From: Varroa destructor
Taxonomy: Eukaryota; Arthropoda; Arachnida; Mesostigmata; Varroidae
Length of the DNA: 64,000 bases
NCBI RefSeq assembly: GCF_002443255.2
Contig: NW_019211454.1
Coordinates: 14,048,481-14,112,480, forward strand
Reading direction: 5' to 3'
Shown: positions 51,193 through 64,000 of the stretch, one piece after another
Layout: each line of letters opens with the position of its first letter
How positions within the stretch are numbered: the stretch's first letter is position 1
The notes under the pieces: model-generated
Told to the model about the DNA's origin: nothing
The model's input: the letters and a program-made list of their open reading frames with translations, nothing else
Databases searched by the model: none
Position numbers and translations under genes: made by a program

Positions 51193-54100
51193 CAAACGAG
51201 TAGGAACAAAGAGAAAGGCAGGGAAAGAAAAAGAAATAGACACGATGGGGGCAGATGGGCGTAGAGCGTCGATAAACGCGTGCGCGTTTTATCACGGCCT
51301 TAGAAAATGGCAATCGAATTGTATAAGAGGTCTTTCTCCAGCTGTTTACCTAAAATATTCGCTGCTCCCTCTTCACTAAGCCGGTAGATGTTCAAGCAGA
51401 GGTTGTCATTTCGAACACATCAAGTGCCCCTTGGAAATCGTGTACAGTCTTTACGAATTATGCGCTATCCTCATCTGCACACATTCATTTCTAATAAATA
51501 GTTATATGGCGAACTTAATTTTAGCCTGTAAATATATATAAAAACCCTCCCGTTCAATGGCTAGTAAAAATTAGGGATACGTTTTCGTATTGCATCATAT
51601 CAAATAATAGTCAACATTTACAAAATGTTTTTTTTTTCAGACTCGTTCGAGCAACTAGTAAATTATTATTCGTAAACACTTACTAGAATATTACTTTATT
51701 TTAAATTTAATTCGTGCAGCTCACACTGTCCAATTTTTTCGACAATTCATAATAACAAGCTTTATTGAAGAATTTGCCCTTTCGAATGTACTAAATAACC
51801 GATTTTTCATTGAACTTATAACGATTATAGCAGTTATAAACGCTCAAAAGTTTTCAGGATGATGAACTTGATCCAAGATCTATCGTTTGAAGTATTTCAT
51901 GACACTATCCCCGTGTTTTCTCAGGCAACAGTTGTATTTCCGTGCCAATCTATCCCATAGTAGCCTTGAGGTTTATCCCGCATCTGTTCACCACTTTGTT
52001 TTCCCTCCTGTGGTTCAGGTATCGTCTATGGCAGATACGTCAAGTTGCCGCAGCCCTTATCAATGCGTTTTTTTCTCTGTTAATCTTCATCCAGTCATTG
52101 CTGTCAGCGTCGAGAATTCCCTTTTGCTTAATTTGTTCATCCGGTTGAGCTATATCTTGTCGCTGTCGTCCTCATCGTCGCCTCATTCCAGGGGCCACGT
52201 GTCCCCTTTCGTTGAGGCGGCCAACCCCTCGGGGAAAGCTAACCTTCGCCTCCGTTCGTGCAATTGTTCCCTTTGACCCGCTTCAGGGTCTCTAGTATCG
52301 AGCAGCACGAGTACTTTTGTGCCTTCCTGATGCCACGCCATCCTTCACTCGGACATCCCGCCCTGAAATTAGGGCCAAACTGAAGACAACACTGATGCCC
52401 GGTAGCATGGACACGTCGCCAGTGCACCTCACTCAGAATGGCAAACCTCAACTACCTTCTTCAGCAGCGTCGTATGCGAACATACGAGGATCTAACGATA
52501 TAACGTAATGGAACTAAAGTAGGAAGGAGGTACTGAGGGCGAAGTCGCGTGTTGCACAGAGTTGATTGCCAACAGGGCATGCGACGCCCATGTCGAGTGG
52601 TCTCTTCTTGCCAACGCGCCCGAGTCCGCTTTCTGTTTTTCGGGCCTTTGCCACCATCTTCGATGGCGACGGTCAGTGAAAGTTTGTCCATACCAAATAC
52701 TCTGACATCAATCCACCGGTAAATTGGTGCTTCTCAGGACACCAAGCGTTTGCTTGCTACCATCACCACCGACCCCTGGCGAGTTATCTTTCCCACTTAC
52801 CTCGTTGAGCCGCGAGGGTAAAGGTGAATCGCAGAGGAGCCAAATAGTTGACGAATGGGGGACGAACGGAAAGTCGGAAGGAGATTTGACAAAGCCCAGT
52901 AACTCGGGGAAGGAGGCAAGGGCGGATTTAAGTAGAAAGAGATGCTTAAGCTTGCGCATAGCCCTCAGCCGTGTGTAGGCGGGTGGGAGCGTGTATGTTG
53001 TTATCTAATATGTCAACACAATGGTGACTGACAGACGGGGCCTGATAGTCGACCGCGTTCACAAGCGCGCATCCCCAATTGCGCCCTCAGTCCGTCTCGA
53101 TTTTCCCCATCTGTTATCTAGGTGCATAGAACGCTCCTATTCAGGCTTTCGTTACGAGCCAGGTGCTACGCATAGCACACTGCCGGCTATAACATGTTAC
53201 TTGTGAGTCGGTGTATGTGGGCGTTAAATAATGACTTACGTTTCGTGTCTGGCTCATTAAGTAAAGCAGTCTTTGTATTTTAATTGAAATAGCGTTGTAC
53301 ATGTTCCATTAGCCTCTCATTTTTGTACCTCCTAATGGTTAGCGGCTATTCTGGCGAGTCTGCATGTCAAATAGCTAATTATTGGTGTTTAAATTTCGAC
53401 AACCAACCTACAAGGCTCAGAATGCCTTTTTTTTAAATAAAAAATCAACACTACTCTATAGTAGACTCTACACCAGCGACACTTGTTGCTGACTGAAGTC
53501 ACACTGAATTTACCTTGTGACGTGGGCTCCTCATCGTCCCCACTTGGTGCTCACCCAAATAGTGAAATGGTCTACTACATAAACTAGTTTGACAAACCAA
53601 TATGTGAGTTCTATATCCGAAATACGCTTGGCTTCGTCTCTTCTCAGAGCCTTTTTGAGAATATCTCATGCAAGGTACCTATCCTGAGGGACTGGAGAGA
53701 ATGTATCAAAAGACGGGTGACGGAGAAGGGGAAACTGGTCGAACGGATGTATAATAATCTATATTCGCGGTGGTCGTAGCCCCTCCGTCAAACTGGAGAA
53801 AGATCGTTCCCATTGGCATAGCTCTCGTTGGGATTTCAACTTCATGAAGTCGTGTGCGGCCCACTGGCTTGACAAAATTCCTCTCACGCAGCTGAACCGC
53901 GCGCTGCTTTTTTGGCAAACGCTAATTCACTTCACGGTAGCTTCACTCAGTGTTTGGGGCGGAGGTAGAGATTTAAATCTAGTTAGTGGCGTCGCGATCA
54001 CGCTTGCCTCCGTACTCCAAATGTGGCTGTCTATCTGCCCATCTGTCTGTGTCTTTTTGTGCGTGTGTTTTCGATACGCGTCGTAGCCCCATCTCTTCCA

Positions 54101-56317
54101 AGACGATATCTAACAGTTGATATCTGATGACTGTTAATGTCAAGATGGAAACTACATTTTCCTGCAATGCCATCCAATCCTCTGTCAGCCTGAAGAGCGG
54201 GTAGATATTGGACGGGGCTTGTGTACAAACACGCTAACAAAATCTATAAGAGATATTGTCAGCTTGAAGAAAAACGACATGATGAAACAAAAGAAAAAAA
54301 TTTAATTAAATTTATAGAAGTGGCAGGGAATGCTTGTTCGTGTATTTCTGTTGTTGCTGCTCAGTTGTGCCTTGTTGCGAGGTAACATATCAGCTGCTTT
54401 GTTAACTAAATAGTGACATCTGCATGTTATACATTGGGCAATATGCTAATATTTCTATCGAAAAATACTTAGGAAATAACCAAACAATGCTGGAATTTAC
54501 CAGGTTCTAATAAGGCACTATAAAAAATCAAATACAACAGAAGGTATGACTCAAAAATCTCCCATTGTCCCTGTTCGCAGCGCGTGACGATCAATATCCC
54601 AAAAACCCTTTCCAATTTTACCAAGCTCTATCAGATATCTTATGGGACAATGATTGATTAGATTATTTTTAACAAGAAATGGCAATGTCACATTGAATTT
54701 GGATACTCGAATTATTGAGGCTCTTACATCTTTGTTGATGCTACGTATAGAGGGCTTAAAGAATGCAATAACGAAGCGGGTTTCGTCACATCGTTTACGT
54801 CGACTCTCTGCTAAAATCTCTGCACGAAGCAAAACTCATTGAACGGCAGTAGTAGAACCCAACATTTGTTGGCCCTCTAGGCAGTATCGTTTGCCTGTAG
54901 TTGCGGTTTTATCTAAGGAACCCATGAGGGATTGGCTGAGCTGCTGAGTTCTCAATGAACAGCTACAACGGCTCTCTACGGCAAAGTAACTTGTCCTACT
55001 AGTAAAGTCTTTTTGTTTCACCATCAAAAAAACGTACGTGCTCTGTGAAGATGTAAGAAGTATAAGCCGCGAAATTAGGAGATGCAGGAGCTAGGAGATT
55101 TAAGAGTATGCAAATATGACATATCAGCTTTGTTTATTGTCTGTCCAGCCAGGGAGAGATGAAGCTGGCCTTCGCTAGGACGGATTATCAATATGGTAGT
55201 AGAACGAAGGGAGCTTTATCGGGAGCTTTATAGGACACCCACGACCGCCGAGTTGACAGTGACTAATACAGTTGGAAATATGTGTAATGTGTATGTGTGC
55301 TTACCTCTGGAGTTGGAACACACGTTCACACCCAACGCAGGCTTAGACCTTGGCACAAAGTCATTTAAAGCTACGGAAATGTTATTCGGTCCGCGTCGTA
55401 GTAATCGGTCTCATTTAGGTTTATATCGAGGGGTTTGTGTTGTCTGCAACGACGCGAGGCTTTCTTCTACATATTGTTTACTCCTCGCCTATTTCCTAAA
55501 CACAAACGATTCTAAAGACCAACTTGCAAGCGTTTCTCGTTCGAATCTCTTAAATATAGCTAAATTCTAATAAAAGGTCATCGACAACGATACATATTTT
55601 TGCAGTGATATTGGTTTGAACGAAGGCAGTGAAGATGTTACTTATGTCTACATGAACAAGATGTTGTACATCGTGTCATGCCTTTAAAGATACCATCGCT
55701 GGCGTCACGTGATACCGGGTAAAAAAAGAAACAGCGGCATGGCTGTTTCTATGACCAACGCGGGCTGTTTGGACGAATGTTGTCCACTCTTGTTGTTATC
55801 GTCGTTGCCATCGCCGCCGTCTGCAGTCTGTGTATGTTGCTCGCCGTATTCTCGGCGACGAGTACACAATGCGGTCGGCCGCTGCGAGCTGGCTGCACAC
55901 CGTTCCTATAAAAATGGGCCAAGCCACCCTTTGTTTCTGCAGCGACAGACAAACGCCGATCCTATACGTATGTGTGCCGTGATGTCCCGAAATGTCACCA
56001 CGCCCCTTATTTTTTTCCTAACAGGTTTTGCTGGAATAGGATCGCAGCAGCAACAGCAACAACACGACAACAAATGCCTACCTGCTTCTCGCGCTATGAA
56101 TAGAGGCGGAGGCAGCGATACTCCCGTTTGTTATCTGCTAATCCCTGTTACAAACGCCCCATCTCTAACTTGGCCCGAGGACAACGACGGGAACGACGTT
56201 CGTGAGGGAATTGTGCCGAACGACGCCTCTGAGCTACACTCCTGTTGCTGCCGAGTCTCAAAAACTGGAACAGCATCTTGAGACGGCAACAATGACGGCT
56301 AACGTTGACGCCAATAT

Positions 56318-56318
56318 T

Positions 56319-56350
<32 letters not shown>
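56318..56350. repeat. (AGC)n microsatellite
   Basis: Ten or more perfect units; it reads as Ser, Gln or Ala runs depending on frame. Confidence 0.95.
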
Positions 56351-56353
<3 letters not shown>

Positions 56354-59300
56354 GCGGCAGGCTGGCTATCGTACAGTAAGACAACTCTTGTCATAGAGTC
56401 ACATTCGTCTTCTCGCTAGGGAGGCTAACATACCGTGTTGGGGACCATTCTCCTCTAATTCACGGACACTTCACTATGTAGGACTCACTGACTTCGCGTG
56501 AGTACTCGTCAATGTTTCCAGAAAGCTACAAGCAAGAGCTCTAGAACTTGACATCTGGGTCGTCTCAGCAGGAATCGATGTAATCTGTTATGTCGCTCAT
56601 AGAGGTGCCGAACACTGAATTTACTCTAATTTTTTCCCGTCGTTTAACGGTTAACCATCGAGGTTCCCCACGTCGTGGCCTCCAACTTTGTGCTGGTGAT
56701 GTATTTATACGTCGCTGCTTTGTTCGGTACATAGAGATGGTTAGCGTGTGTGTATCGCTTGGCTTGAACGGCGACGCTAGTTCAAATAAGAGATAATGAC
56801 TGGGCCAATCGTTCTATGCATGACAAAACAACCTGGCTAATGCCGAAGCTAGACTAGATACGTTATCTTGTCCTGGCGGGGTAAGTGTAGATTTCGGTAA
56901 TAATCGTATTTCGGGGATGGCCAGGGACGAACAGGAAGGGTGCTTTCAAACGTCATTTTTCGTCTCCCGGAAAGACACGATTAGTCGATTGTTTGGTTAG
57001 ATAGTGTTGAGAGTCTGATCATACGTAAGCGGAATATATATCACGTAAGACGGCCGCCTAACATGGCAGATTTTCAGAAATTGCCTGAAATAGATTTATT
57101 GAATATTTTCCAGTGTGCAGCCTGACACTATACCCGATAGTGATTTAATGGCAAAACGAGATCGTCAGTATTCCATAAATTAGCTGTCGCCAATATTACA
57201 GGATGATAAATGTATTTATTATCAAGTAGACATTTCTAATGGTCGTTTGTAGTGTTATTTGTAAACTTCTCATACCATGAAAAAGATCAGCGTAGGTCGA
57301 ATGTAGTTACCGGCAGATCCAAACGAATCCATCGTTCCGTACTCTGCATGTTTTCCTCCGAGCATCTTCACTTAGTCGACCTTGTATAAAAACGAATGAT
57401 ACTTTTTTTTTTTTCGAGGAATGCCTTATCGTTTGTTTACAGCACATTATAGTGAAAGCGTTATGCTCTAAATTGAGGACTCTATATTATAGGATTAAAA
57501 AGATATAGGAAAAAAATACCATTGATATAGCACCGCAATAGGAAACCGTCAGTGAATTATTACCCGATTATAGACTAATCGATCGATCTTTGGGAGATTT
57601 TCGTTGATTTTTATTTGACGTATAGCGTCGTAAGAACGTTATACTATCATCATACTGTTGTTCCTCTTTCGTGGAAACCGGCTCAACGAGTAACCGGCGA
57701 TTCAGTTTTTGTTCTTCAGATGTTTTTCAGATCTCACATACGTAGCGAACATTTGTTCGCTTGTAATCGTTTTATACTGTCGTGTGTCGGAGCTCAGAAT
57801 CAGAATTCGCAGTCCTCATACACTGAAATAACCCAAAAACGCATCTCTGTTCTAAGCTTTGCTTTCCGTGAGCTCTGCTATTTACTGCCAACATAAATGG
57901 TATCATATTATTCTATGCCACGTTTTGTCGGTTCTGTGAGAGGCACTGAACGTTGTCCATTCTGAAGTTCAATCGGTGTCCTTGAATTTTCTCTGCGGAA
58001 GCGGTTCCGTTCCACAGCAAACTCTCTGCCGCTGTCTTCCATCGACCCAGTGTAGGCCTATCTGCGTGTTTCTGAACACGGAACCACGCATAGTGACACC
58101 TTTCCATGTCGGTATAATGGCAGACGATCTCTTTCTTTCTTGTTTAAGCTGCTGCTGCTGCTGCTACTACTACTACTGCCGCTGCCGCCACAGTGACGCT
58201 GTCGCCGTTGACGGTTGAACTCAAATCCGTCGGGAAATGCAATGAGAAAATGCGGCGTCTCAGAAGATGCCGCGGTCGTTCTCGCCAACGTCAGCATTCT
58301 CTCCGGGAGCAGGAACGGATATCACGAATAATCCAGGCCATACATGTACGTGTGGTGGGACTACTAAGTACTCTAAGATGGCTTTTGTTTCGAGGCGGCC
58401 GCTTGAAACACATCTTTTATGGAACATAGGCGAATGAACTTATAGGGAGGGATTGCTTTTGGTCGACAAGAGGAACGAACACGGAAGGGGCCGATATTCC
58501 GATCTGTGACTGGCTTTCAGCAACGACGCCCCGGAGTTAGGATGGATATATGTCACGAACGTACTGTCAAAGTGTGGGCATCTAGCGAATTTGCCGCCCG
58601 AGTTTGTTAAATTTGTCTACCAGTCTTTTACGATTATCAGCAATGACGGGAACAATTTGAGTACGTCGTTGTATACGTCACGAGGGCCGCCCGCTGTGAC
58701 CTAGTTTGAGATACTTAGGTTGCCTTGTCATGCTTCTCTTTTTGACAGGATTCTTTCCACTAGAAGGCAACGGTTTGTCCAATTGCGTTGTTGCCAAAAC
58801 CGATGGCAAATCTATTTGTTACCCGGCGCGCCAAAAATCAAATCTTGTCTACAGCGACAGTAAACAGCAAGCACATAAACACATACACGCATAGACACAC
58901 GTACGAAATACAATAATAATTAGCCATTGGTTCGTTTCGACAACAGCTTGACCGTCAAGTTAATTTAACTTGCCAGGACTCATGACAATGATATGGCACA
59001 ATAGTGCCAGATCTAAACAATAGGGGGAGTTCGTCGAGTGACGCATCTATACGCACACCCATGCACACTCACACGGATATCCATTCTCACACGTAAAGAG
59101 ACGGAATTCAACGTTTTGAAAAGGAAGCTGCTTGCTGCGTGCACATGTACTCGCAAGCATGTCCTGCACGCTCAGGTCAGCTGACTGGTAGGAAGCAAAA
59201 GTTCATTGGCTATAGTTAGCTTGGATAGCCGCACACACGATGTACGGAAGCAATATTCTTTAATAATCCCCTAAAACAATAATAATGATAAAAATTACTG

Positions 59301-60699
59301 AGAATTTTATATGAAAAAGGATAGTAATTTTTACCGAAATCTAATATATTATATACTATATGTTTATCTGTGTAATTGAATCGGTATTCATTCGCAGATC
59401 GATCAACGATTCGAGCCAAAAGTTACATTTGAACTTAGTTTATTAGAAAAAAAAAACATCTAACAAAAGTAGTCCGATAATCATCGCGTCCAGTAACAGC
59501 TCTATGAACTCTGCGATCTTCATTTTTAATTAACTAATTAATCAAAGGCGTCCCGTAATTTCCTGTGCACATTTCCGCTGTCCTGATTCCTAGTAGATTT
59601 ACTAAATAGGCTCTTTTTGTGCCCAAATCGATGATCGTACAAGTCGCTATAAGAGCAAAAATAGCTTCATGCTTTGTCACCCAATAGGGGCTTGTCTATG
59701 CCCCGTTCAAGCTCGCTCTGCTGAATTTAGATGCCTCAACCACTTGATTCGGATGTAACAACATGCATTTTAGGCGAGTCCCAGAGCTAATGAGATAAGA
59801 ATTACCAACTTAAGAGTAAGTAAGAAGGCAGACCCTCTTAAAGGGTTATTGACTCCTGCAGTCCGAGCGCCGGCTATACCATTGCCAAAGCCAAAGCACC
59901 AGCATCCTGCATCGAGCAGTACTAAGGGACACAGGTGGCGTTTGTGTGTCAGTCTCGACATAAAGCTTATATAGACATTCAATGATTTGACAAAGATTTA
60001 CTTTAAATCAAATATATCTACTTAAAGAATGTCTTAAGCCGACGTAGTTCTTAGCAAGTAACAAGCTATTGTGTTAGTAGGTATTGTCGGGGATCAGGTT
60101 TTTGCTTTTTCAAAAGTTACAGTTTATCGGTCAGCTGTAACTTTGATCTTATCGAATGGATTGAGCCGTCATTTATTACGCAAAAAAACTTTAAAATGTA
60201 TAGCAATGTAAATGTCGGGATGGCACTGGTGCTCGACAACGTTATCCATGGTTAAAGTAACATAAGTCTTAATAATAATAACAATTAAAGTAGCATCAGG
60301 TATAACGATTGTGATATCCTCACGCATAAGGAGACGTGCGTGTCTACGAATATGTTTGGGTGCGGTAAACGTGGCCTACAGCAGAATCAATATGTCCTTT
60401 TGAATCACAATCAACATACGGTATTATGACGCGTCTTCAATTTAGTAACAGTCACAGCTCATGTAGTTCCAAAATTTACGAACCCTTTGGCTCTTTGACC
60501 AAACGGTAAGAGCTATAGAGGATTCCTAAATCTCGATGTGTTTAACTGTCGCAAGTGTTGCATTGTGGATTATTGGAAGCATCTCTGCTTAGCCCTACAG
60601 AGGCCAGCATTTCACGCTTAACATAATTATATAATAGGTAATATATCGCGTCACAAAGGGCAATACCTAACGGTATACGAGTGAAGCCGCTATTAAACA

Positions 60700-62520
60700 G
60701 GATCAGCGCATATCAAACAGATTCAGACCTACACTCACTATCCTGGCCGGAGTCCAGCTTGCGTCTTGTTCCTGACTCCTGTCGCTAGGGCCGCTGATAT
60801 ACCTGATATGGTACCCATCGATTTGCAGTCATCTCTCTCAGTCGTGCCGGCCGGTTGTGCACAATTGGCACAGCGTTCTCTAGCAGTATTCACGATCACC
60901 GATGGATGCGGACAACAGCGACAGGTATTGTTGACCACGCTACTTGGCGGCGGTGGCCGCTAGCAGTGCTGGTCGACATCCTCAACGTCGTGGCATCGAT
61001 TTGAAATCGATCGTCGCCTCGCCGAAAAGCGGCGTAAAGCGGAGGCGAGTGTCGAGGTTGCTGCTACTACAGCCGCGACAATAAGAATACCAACAACAAA
61101 AGCAGCATTCAGTGCGGCAAGAGCAACAGCAGCGGCCGCTAGTCGATATCGCACGATAAGAAAACAAAAGTGAAACAACGACGGAAAGCATCGACAATCA
61201 TCGAGCGTAGAGGAAGACATTAGCAGTAGTAGTAGTAGTAGCAGCAGCTTTCAACGGTGACGGCTTCTCGCAGCTCGAAGCTTGCCAGAAGTACTGCTAG
61301 GCAGTTATCTAGCGGCCAACAGTCCATTTGTTCGTGGACGACAATCGCGACATTAGTTGCTACCGCGGCCGTAACTACGGGTGTCGCAGTCATTACCATC
61401 GAACGAACGTCTGTCTCACCTTCTGTCCATCCACTTTATCGTTTGTTCTTGCTGCTCGACGTGCTATTTCTCCTTTGGAACCTTTCTAACTAAGCCTAGC
61501 ACTGGCGGCGCAGGTAAACTATAGGACACGGCTTCAATAGATCGATCCCCATTGTGCGCGGGGCGGCGGCGGCGGCGGCGGCGACAGCAGCAGCAGCAGC
61601 AGCAGCCACTGCAGCATCAACAAATCGACGAAAAGCGAACAGCGACGGGGCAACAAGGAAAACTATTGACGGCTTCGTCAACCACCCGACAGGTTGACGA
61701 CGGCAGATTTGCTGGCCTTACCTATCAGTGCCAGTATGCCCCGTTGTTGCTGCTGCTGCTGCTGCGGCAGTAGTACGAGGTTACAAAGTTGAGTAGGACG
61801 GCTGGCAGACGCTGGACAAGCTAGGCGGCAGCACCAGCAGCAGGATGATACTACCTGTTGGTCGATTAAACCGAATCGATCACGTCCCACGACCGTGGAG
61901 GGACCTCGTCGAGTCTACAGGTGGACGCAGCCAAGGTAGACTCCCTTCTTCGATCCGCACCTATTGCCTGGACGAGTTCTTTTTCGCAGTGTTTGTTGTT
62001 GGCTGATGTCACCAAGTTGGGATTGATGCACGACGAAAGTGTTGTTGTTGTTTTTGTTGTTGTTGTTGTTGTTGCTGTTGTTATTGTTGCCGTGTCTAAG
62101 GGACACAATAGGAAATAATAGGGCCAAGGCGGCCACAACGTGAAGATCACGCATGGGTGAGCTGTTGTGTCTTCTGCCGTGATTTTGTGGGCTGGCCGTT
62201 CTCCATCGAAGACACTGTTGATGGATTCGTTAAAGACGATAATACCCTGCAGACACATGCAGTTTTCAACCAGCCGAAGGAACCGTATTATTTAAAAAAC
62301 GAAAAGACATTTATTTATGTGTGCACTTGTTTATTTCGAGCAAATGAAAACGTTTTGTGATATCTATTGTGTACAAGGAAAGGTGCGCGTGTTCAGCGAG
62401 CGAACGAATTGCGACAATATCGCCAGACCGGATTGAGTGTTGCGCCGTCAACACGTTGCCAGGCCAGTTTTAGAACGACAAGAGTGTGGTAGCACCGAAA
62501 TCTGATTGAAAACATTATTG
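60700..62520 (+). promoter_or_regulatory. GC-rich, trinucleotide-rich leader or promoter region before the 62600 exon
   Basis: The stretch carries many short triplet runs: AGT near 61212, GGC then AGC at 61563-61604, CTG near 61748 and TTG at 62040-62084. No frame joins the coding exon. Regions of this kind commonly hold long untranslated leaders and promoters of regulatory genes. No TATA box was identified. Confidence 0.35.
62040..62084. repeat. (TTG)n microsatellite with variants
   Basis: About fifteen mostly TTG triplets with a few substitutions, in the region before the 62600 exon. Confidence 0.85.
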
Positions 62521-62599
62521 CTTATGACATCATATGATTAGTTATAGCGGAACGGAAGGGTACACGGTTCTTCTACGTAGTGGAGGTGTGGTAGCCATA

Positions 62600-63374
62600 A
62601 TGGCTGAGGAAATGGTTCCTCTAGAAAATCCCCACCGCGCTGTAATTGTCAAAGCCGAGGGCTCTGAGATGTGTCACAAAACCGCCTACGAAACTCAGGA
62701 CGAGCCAGCTGAGTATGTGACGTTAGGCGACGCAGATTCCCACACTCGGCCGAGAGTTGACGCTGAGCAGGAAGTATCCACGCTTTCAATGTCCGTCCGA
62801 GCGCATGCCGAAAGCGCGACCGCTTCAGTCGAACGTGCTGCAATGAACACCGGTACGACCATGGCAACTTCATCGACCTCGTGCTCGCTCTTAGAGCATG
62901 AACAGATCGACTGTGAGCAAAAGATGTCCGCCAATCTAGCACCGTTATCGAATCAACATCAGCAGCACCATCACCCCCATTATCACCATCAGGGGCCAGC
63001 TCATCAAGAACAGCACACATCGCAGGCTGCTGCTAAGCACGATATGCACTGCGATAAGCCCCCTGGAGTGCCCACTGCTGCAGCAATTTCTCAGCACGAA
63101 GTTGTCCACGAAGTACATAACGTACACGAAATGCAACCGCTTCAAGAAATTCATCTTCAACTTCATCAGGTCCACTCGATGCATCAGATGATGTACCCAA
63201 TGCAGCATCATCTGCAACAGTTACAACACATAGGTGCGACAGGAGTAGGAGTTCAGGCCGGAGCAAGTCCAACAGGCACGATTGGAACTGTAGCGACGCA
63301 CGAGCTTCACGAAATGCACGAGGAGCACATCGTGCACTCAAACTATATCCTTGAGCAGGGCGTAACGTACACCG
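62600..63374 (+). CDS. First coding exon, Gln/His-rich N-terminus of a probable transcription factor
   Basis: I chose the ATG at 62600 (ccataATGG, A at -3 and G at +4) over the in-frame ATG at 62534, whose context is poor; the frame is closed upstream at 62525. The 258 codons begin acidic (MAEEMVPLENP), pass through Ser/Thr-rich sequence, then become His-, Gln- and Met-rich (NQHQQHHHPHYHHQ, HQVHSMHQMMYPMQHH). They end EQGVTYT at ACCG|GTAAGA in phase 1. Low-complexity His/Gln sequence with no catalytic motif is typical of activation regions of developmental regulators. The family is not identified, and later exons lie beyond the right edge. It may be an altern­ative start of the gene at 47102, since both exons end in phase 1. 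Confidence 0.72.
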
Positions 63375-64000
63375 GTAAGAAAACGCCCGAGCTGGACACC
63401 ACACGTTCACACAGATATATAGCTATTAGCTATGATGTTATACTATTAGACACAAGTATTTAAACCAACGAGGTACGTGACGCGTGAATATTTTCCGTCG
63501 TACTTAATGTGGCATTGAGTCTTGTCTTCTCGGCATAACTAAAGTGTTCTCGATTTGAGGACGTGCATCTGTAGACACGAATGCACGCTAACTCTACTCT
63601 AAAAGTGTATGATTAAGTGTATTTGGAATGGAGTGCGTATGCTGATACGCATGATGTCGGGGGACTTTTCTAAAAGTCATAAGTAATCGTATTACTAGTA
63701 TTATAAACAACTTCTAATCAATGACTATGATACCTTGGATAAGGTTTATCTCTCTCCTGCTTAAAATGGCTTTTTGGACGAAACCTCTCCTCCTTTGTCT
63801 AAAGGGCGCTTTCTGCTGTCTGATATAGTCGCTGGCGACGCTATTTGATGCCTGTGATGTAACGAGAGCAAGTATCATCGTTCCTGAATAGAGCTTGTTT
63901 TACACTTGGCAGGTATATGAGCGCTGCTACTGCGGACCATATAGCCAAACCGGTAAAGGCTTTTGACAGGTATCCGACCTGGGTACTCAGGTGGGCAGTA
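63375..64000 (+). other. Intron following the 62600 exon
   Basis: Begins GTAAGA; no acceptor with an adjoining recognisable exon is seen before the window ends. Confidence 0.55.

Larger units (their letters stand above)
47328..60699 (+). other. Intron or intergenic DNA after the 47327 donor
   Basis: No exon with phase-1 entry and a recognisable domain was found. GC-rich islands at 50.7-51.3, 52.0-53.2, 55.7-56.8 and 57.9-58.7 kb carry triplet repeats and isolated donor sites, including a consensus minus-strand donor at 52800. Confidence 0.45.

Noticed and set aside
55193..55570. 125-codon plus-strand frame with good start context
   Set aside because: No motif, no splice partner and no sign of a promoter; kept out as indistinguishable from chance.
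55709..56281. 190-codon plus-strand frame with a Gln run
   Set aside because: The first true ATG is at 55739. The frame is open through triplet-repeat, GC-rich DNA, has no domain, and a length not far outside chance for this composition.

Overview
The window looks like nuclear DNA from an animal. Genes are sparse and split by GT-AG introns, microsatellites and a 15-bp minisatellite are present, and one run of exactly 100 N marks an assembly gap. An arthropod, possibly a mite, fits the overall texture, but no gene here proves it. I read splice sites by eye and tested each model by intron phase, so exon ends rest on visible consensus sites and on reading frames that join without a break.

Left part, about 3.2 to 21 kb, minus strand. 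This holds the best supported genes: a tandem pair, or larger cluster, of related genes for secreted proteins built from alternating beta-sandwich domains of fibronectin-III-like appearance. Gene 1 (9089 to 3659) joins eight coding exons into 529 codons with matching phases throughout: a signal peptide, then domains A1, B1, A2, B2 and half of a third A domain. A second possible last exon (4161 to 3980) is in phase as well and would replace the half domain with a tail of five-residue repeats encoded by the minisatellite. Gene 2 (15399 to 12410) has one A domain, one B domain, a short tail and an AATAAA signal. Its signal-peptide exon is probably the one at 20979 to 20868, which has the required phase. 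Weaker relatives of these exons lie at 17.7 and 22.3 kb.

Middle part, about 21 to 45 kb. This is mostly non-coding: AT-rich stretches alternate with GC-rich islands full of trinucleotide repeats. Two possible small secreted-protein genes on the plus strand stand out: a two-exon model at 29230 to 30207, and a single ORF at 38224 to 38499 followed by AATAAA.

Right part, about 45 to 64 kb, plus strand. Two coding exons, 47102 to 47327 and 62600 to 63374, each open with a good start context behind a GC-rich leader, are rich in His, Met, Pro or Gln, and end in a strong donor in phase 1. They look like first coding exons of developmental transcription factors. They belong either to two genes or to one gene with two promoters; the DNA-binding exons would lie beyond the window. 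The 15 kb between them reads as intron or intergenic DNA.
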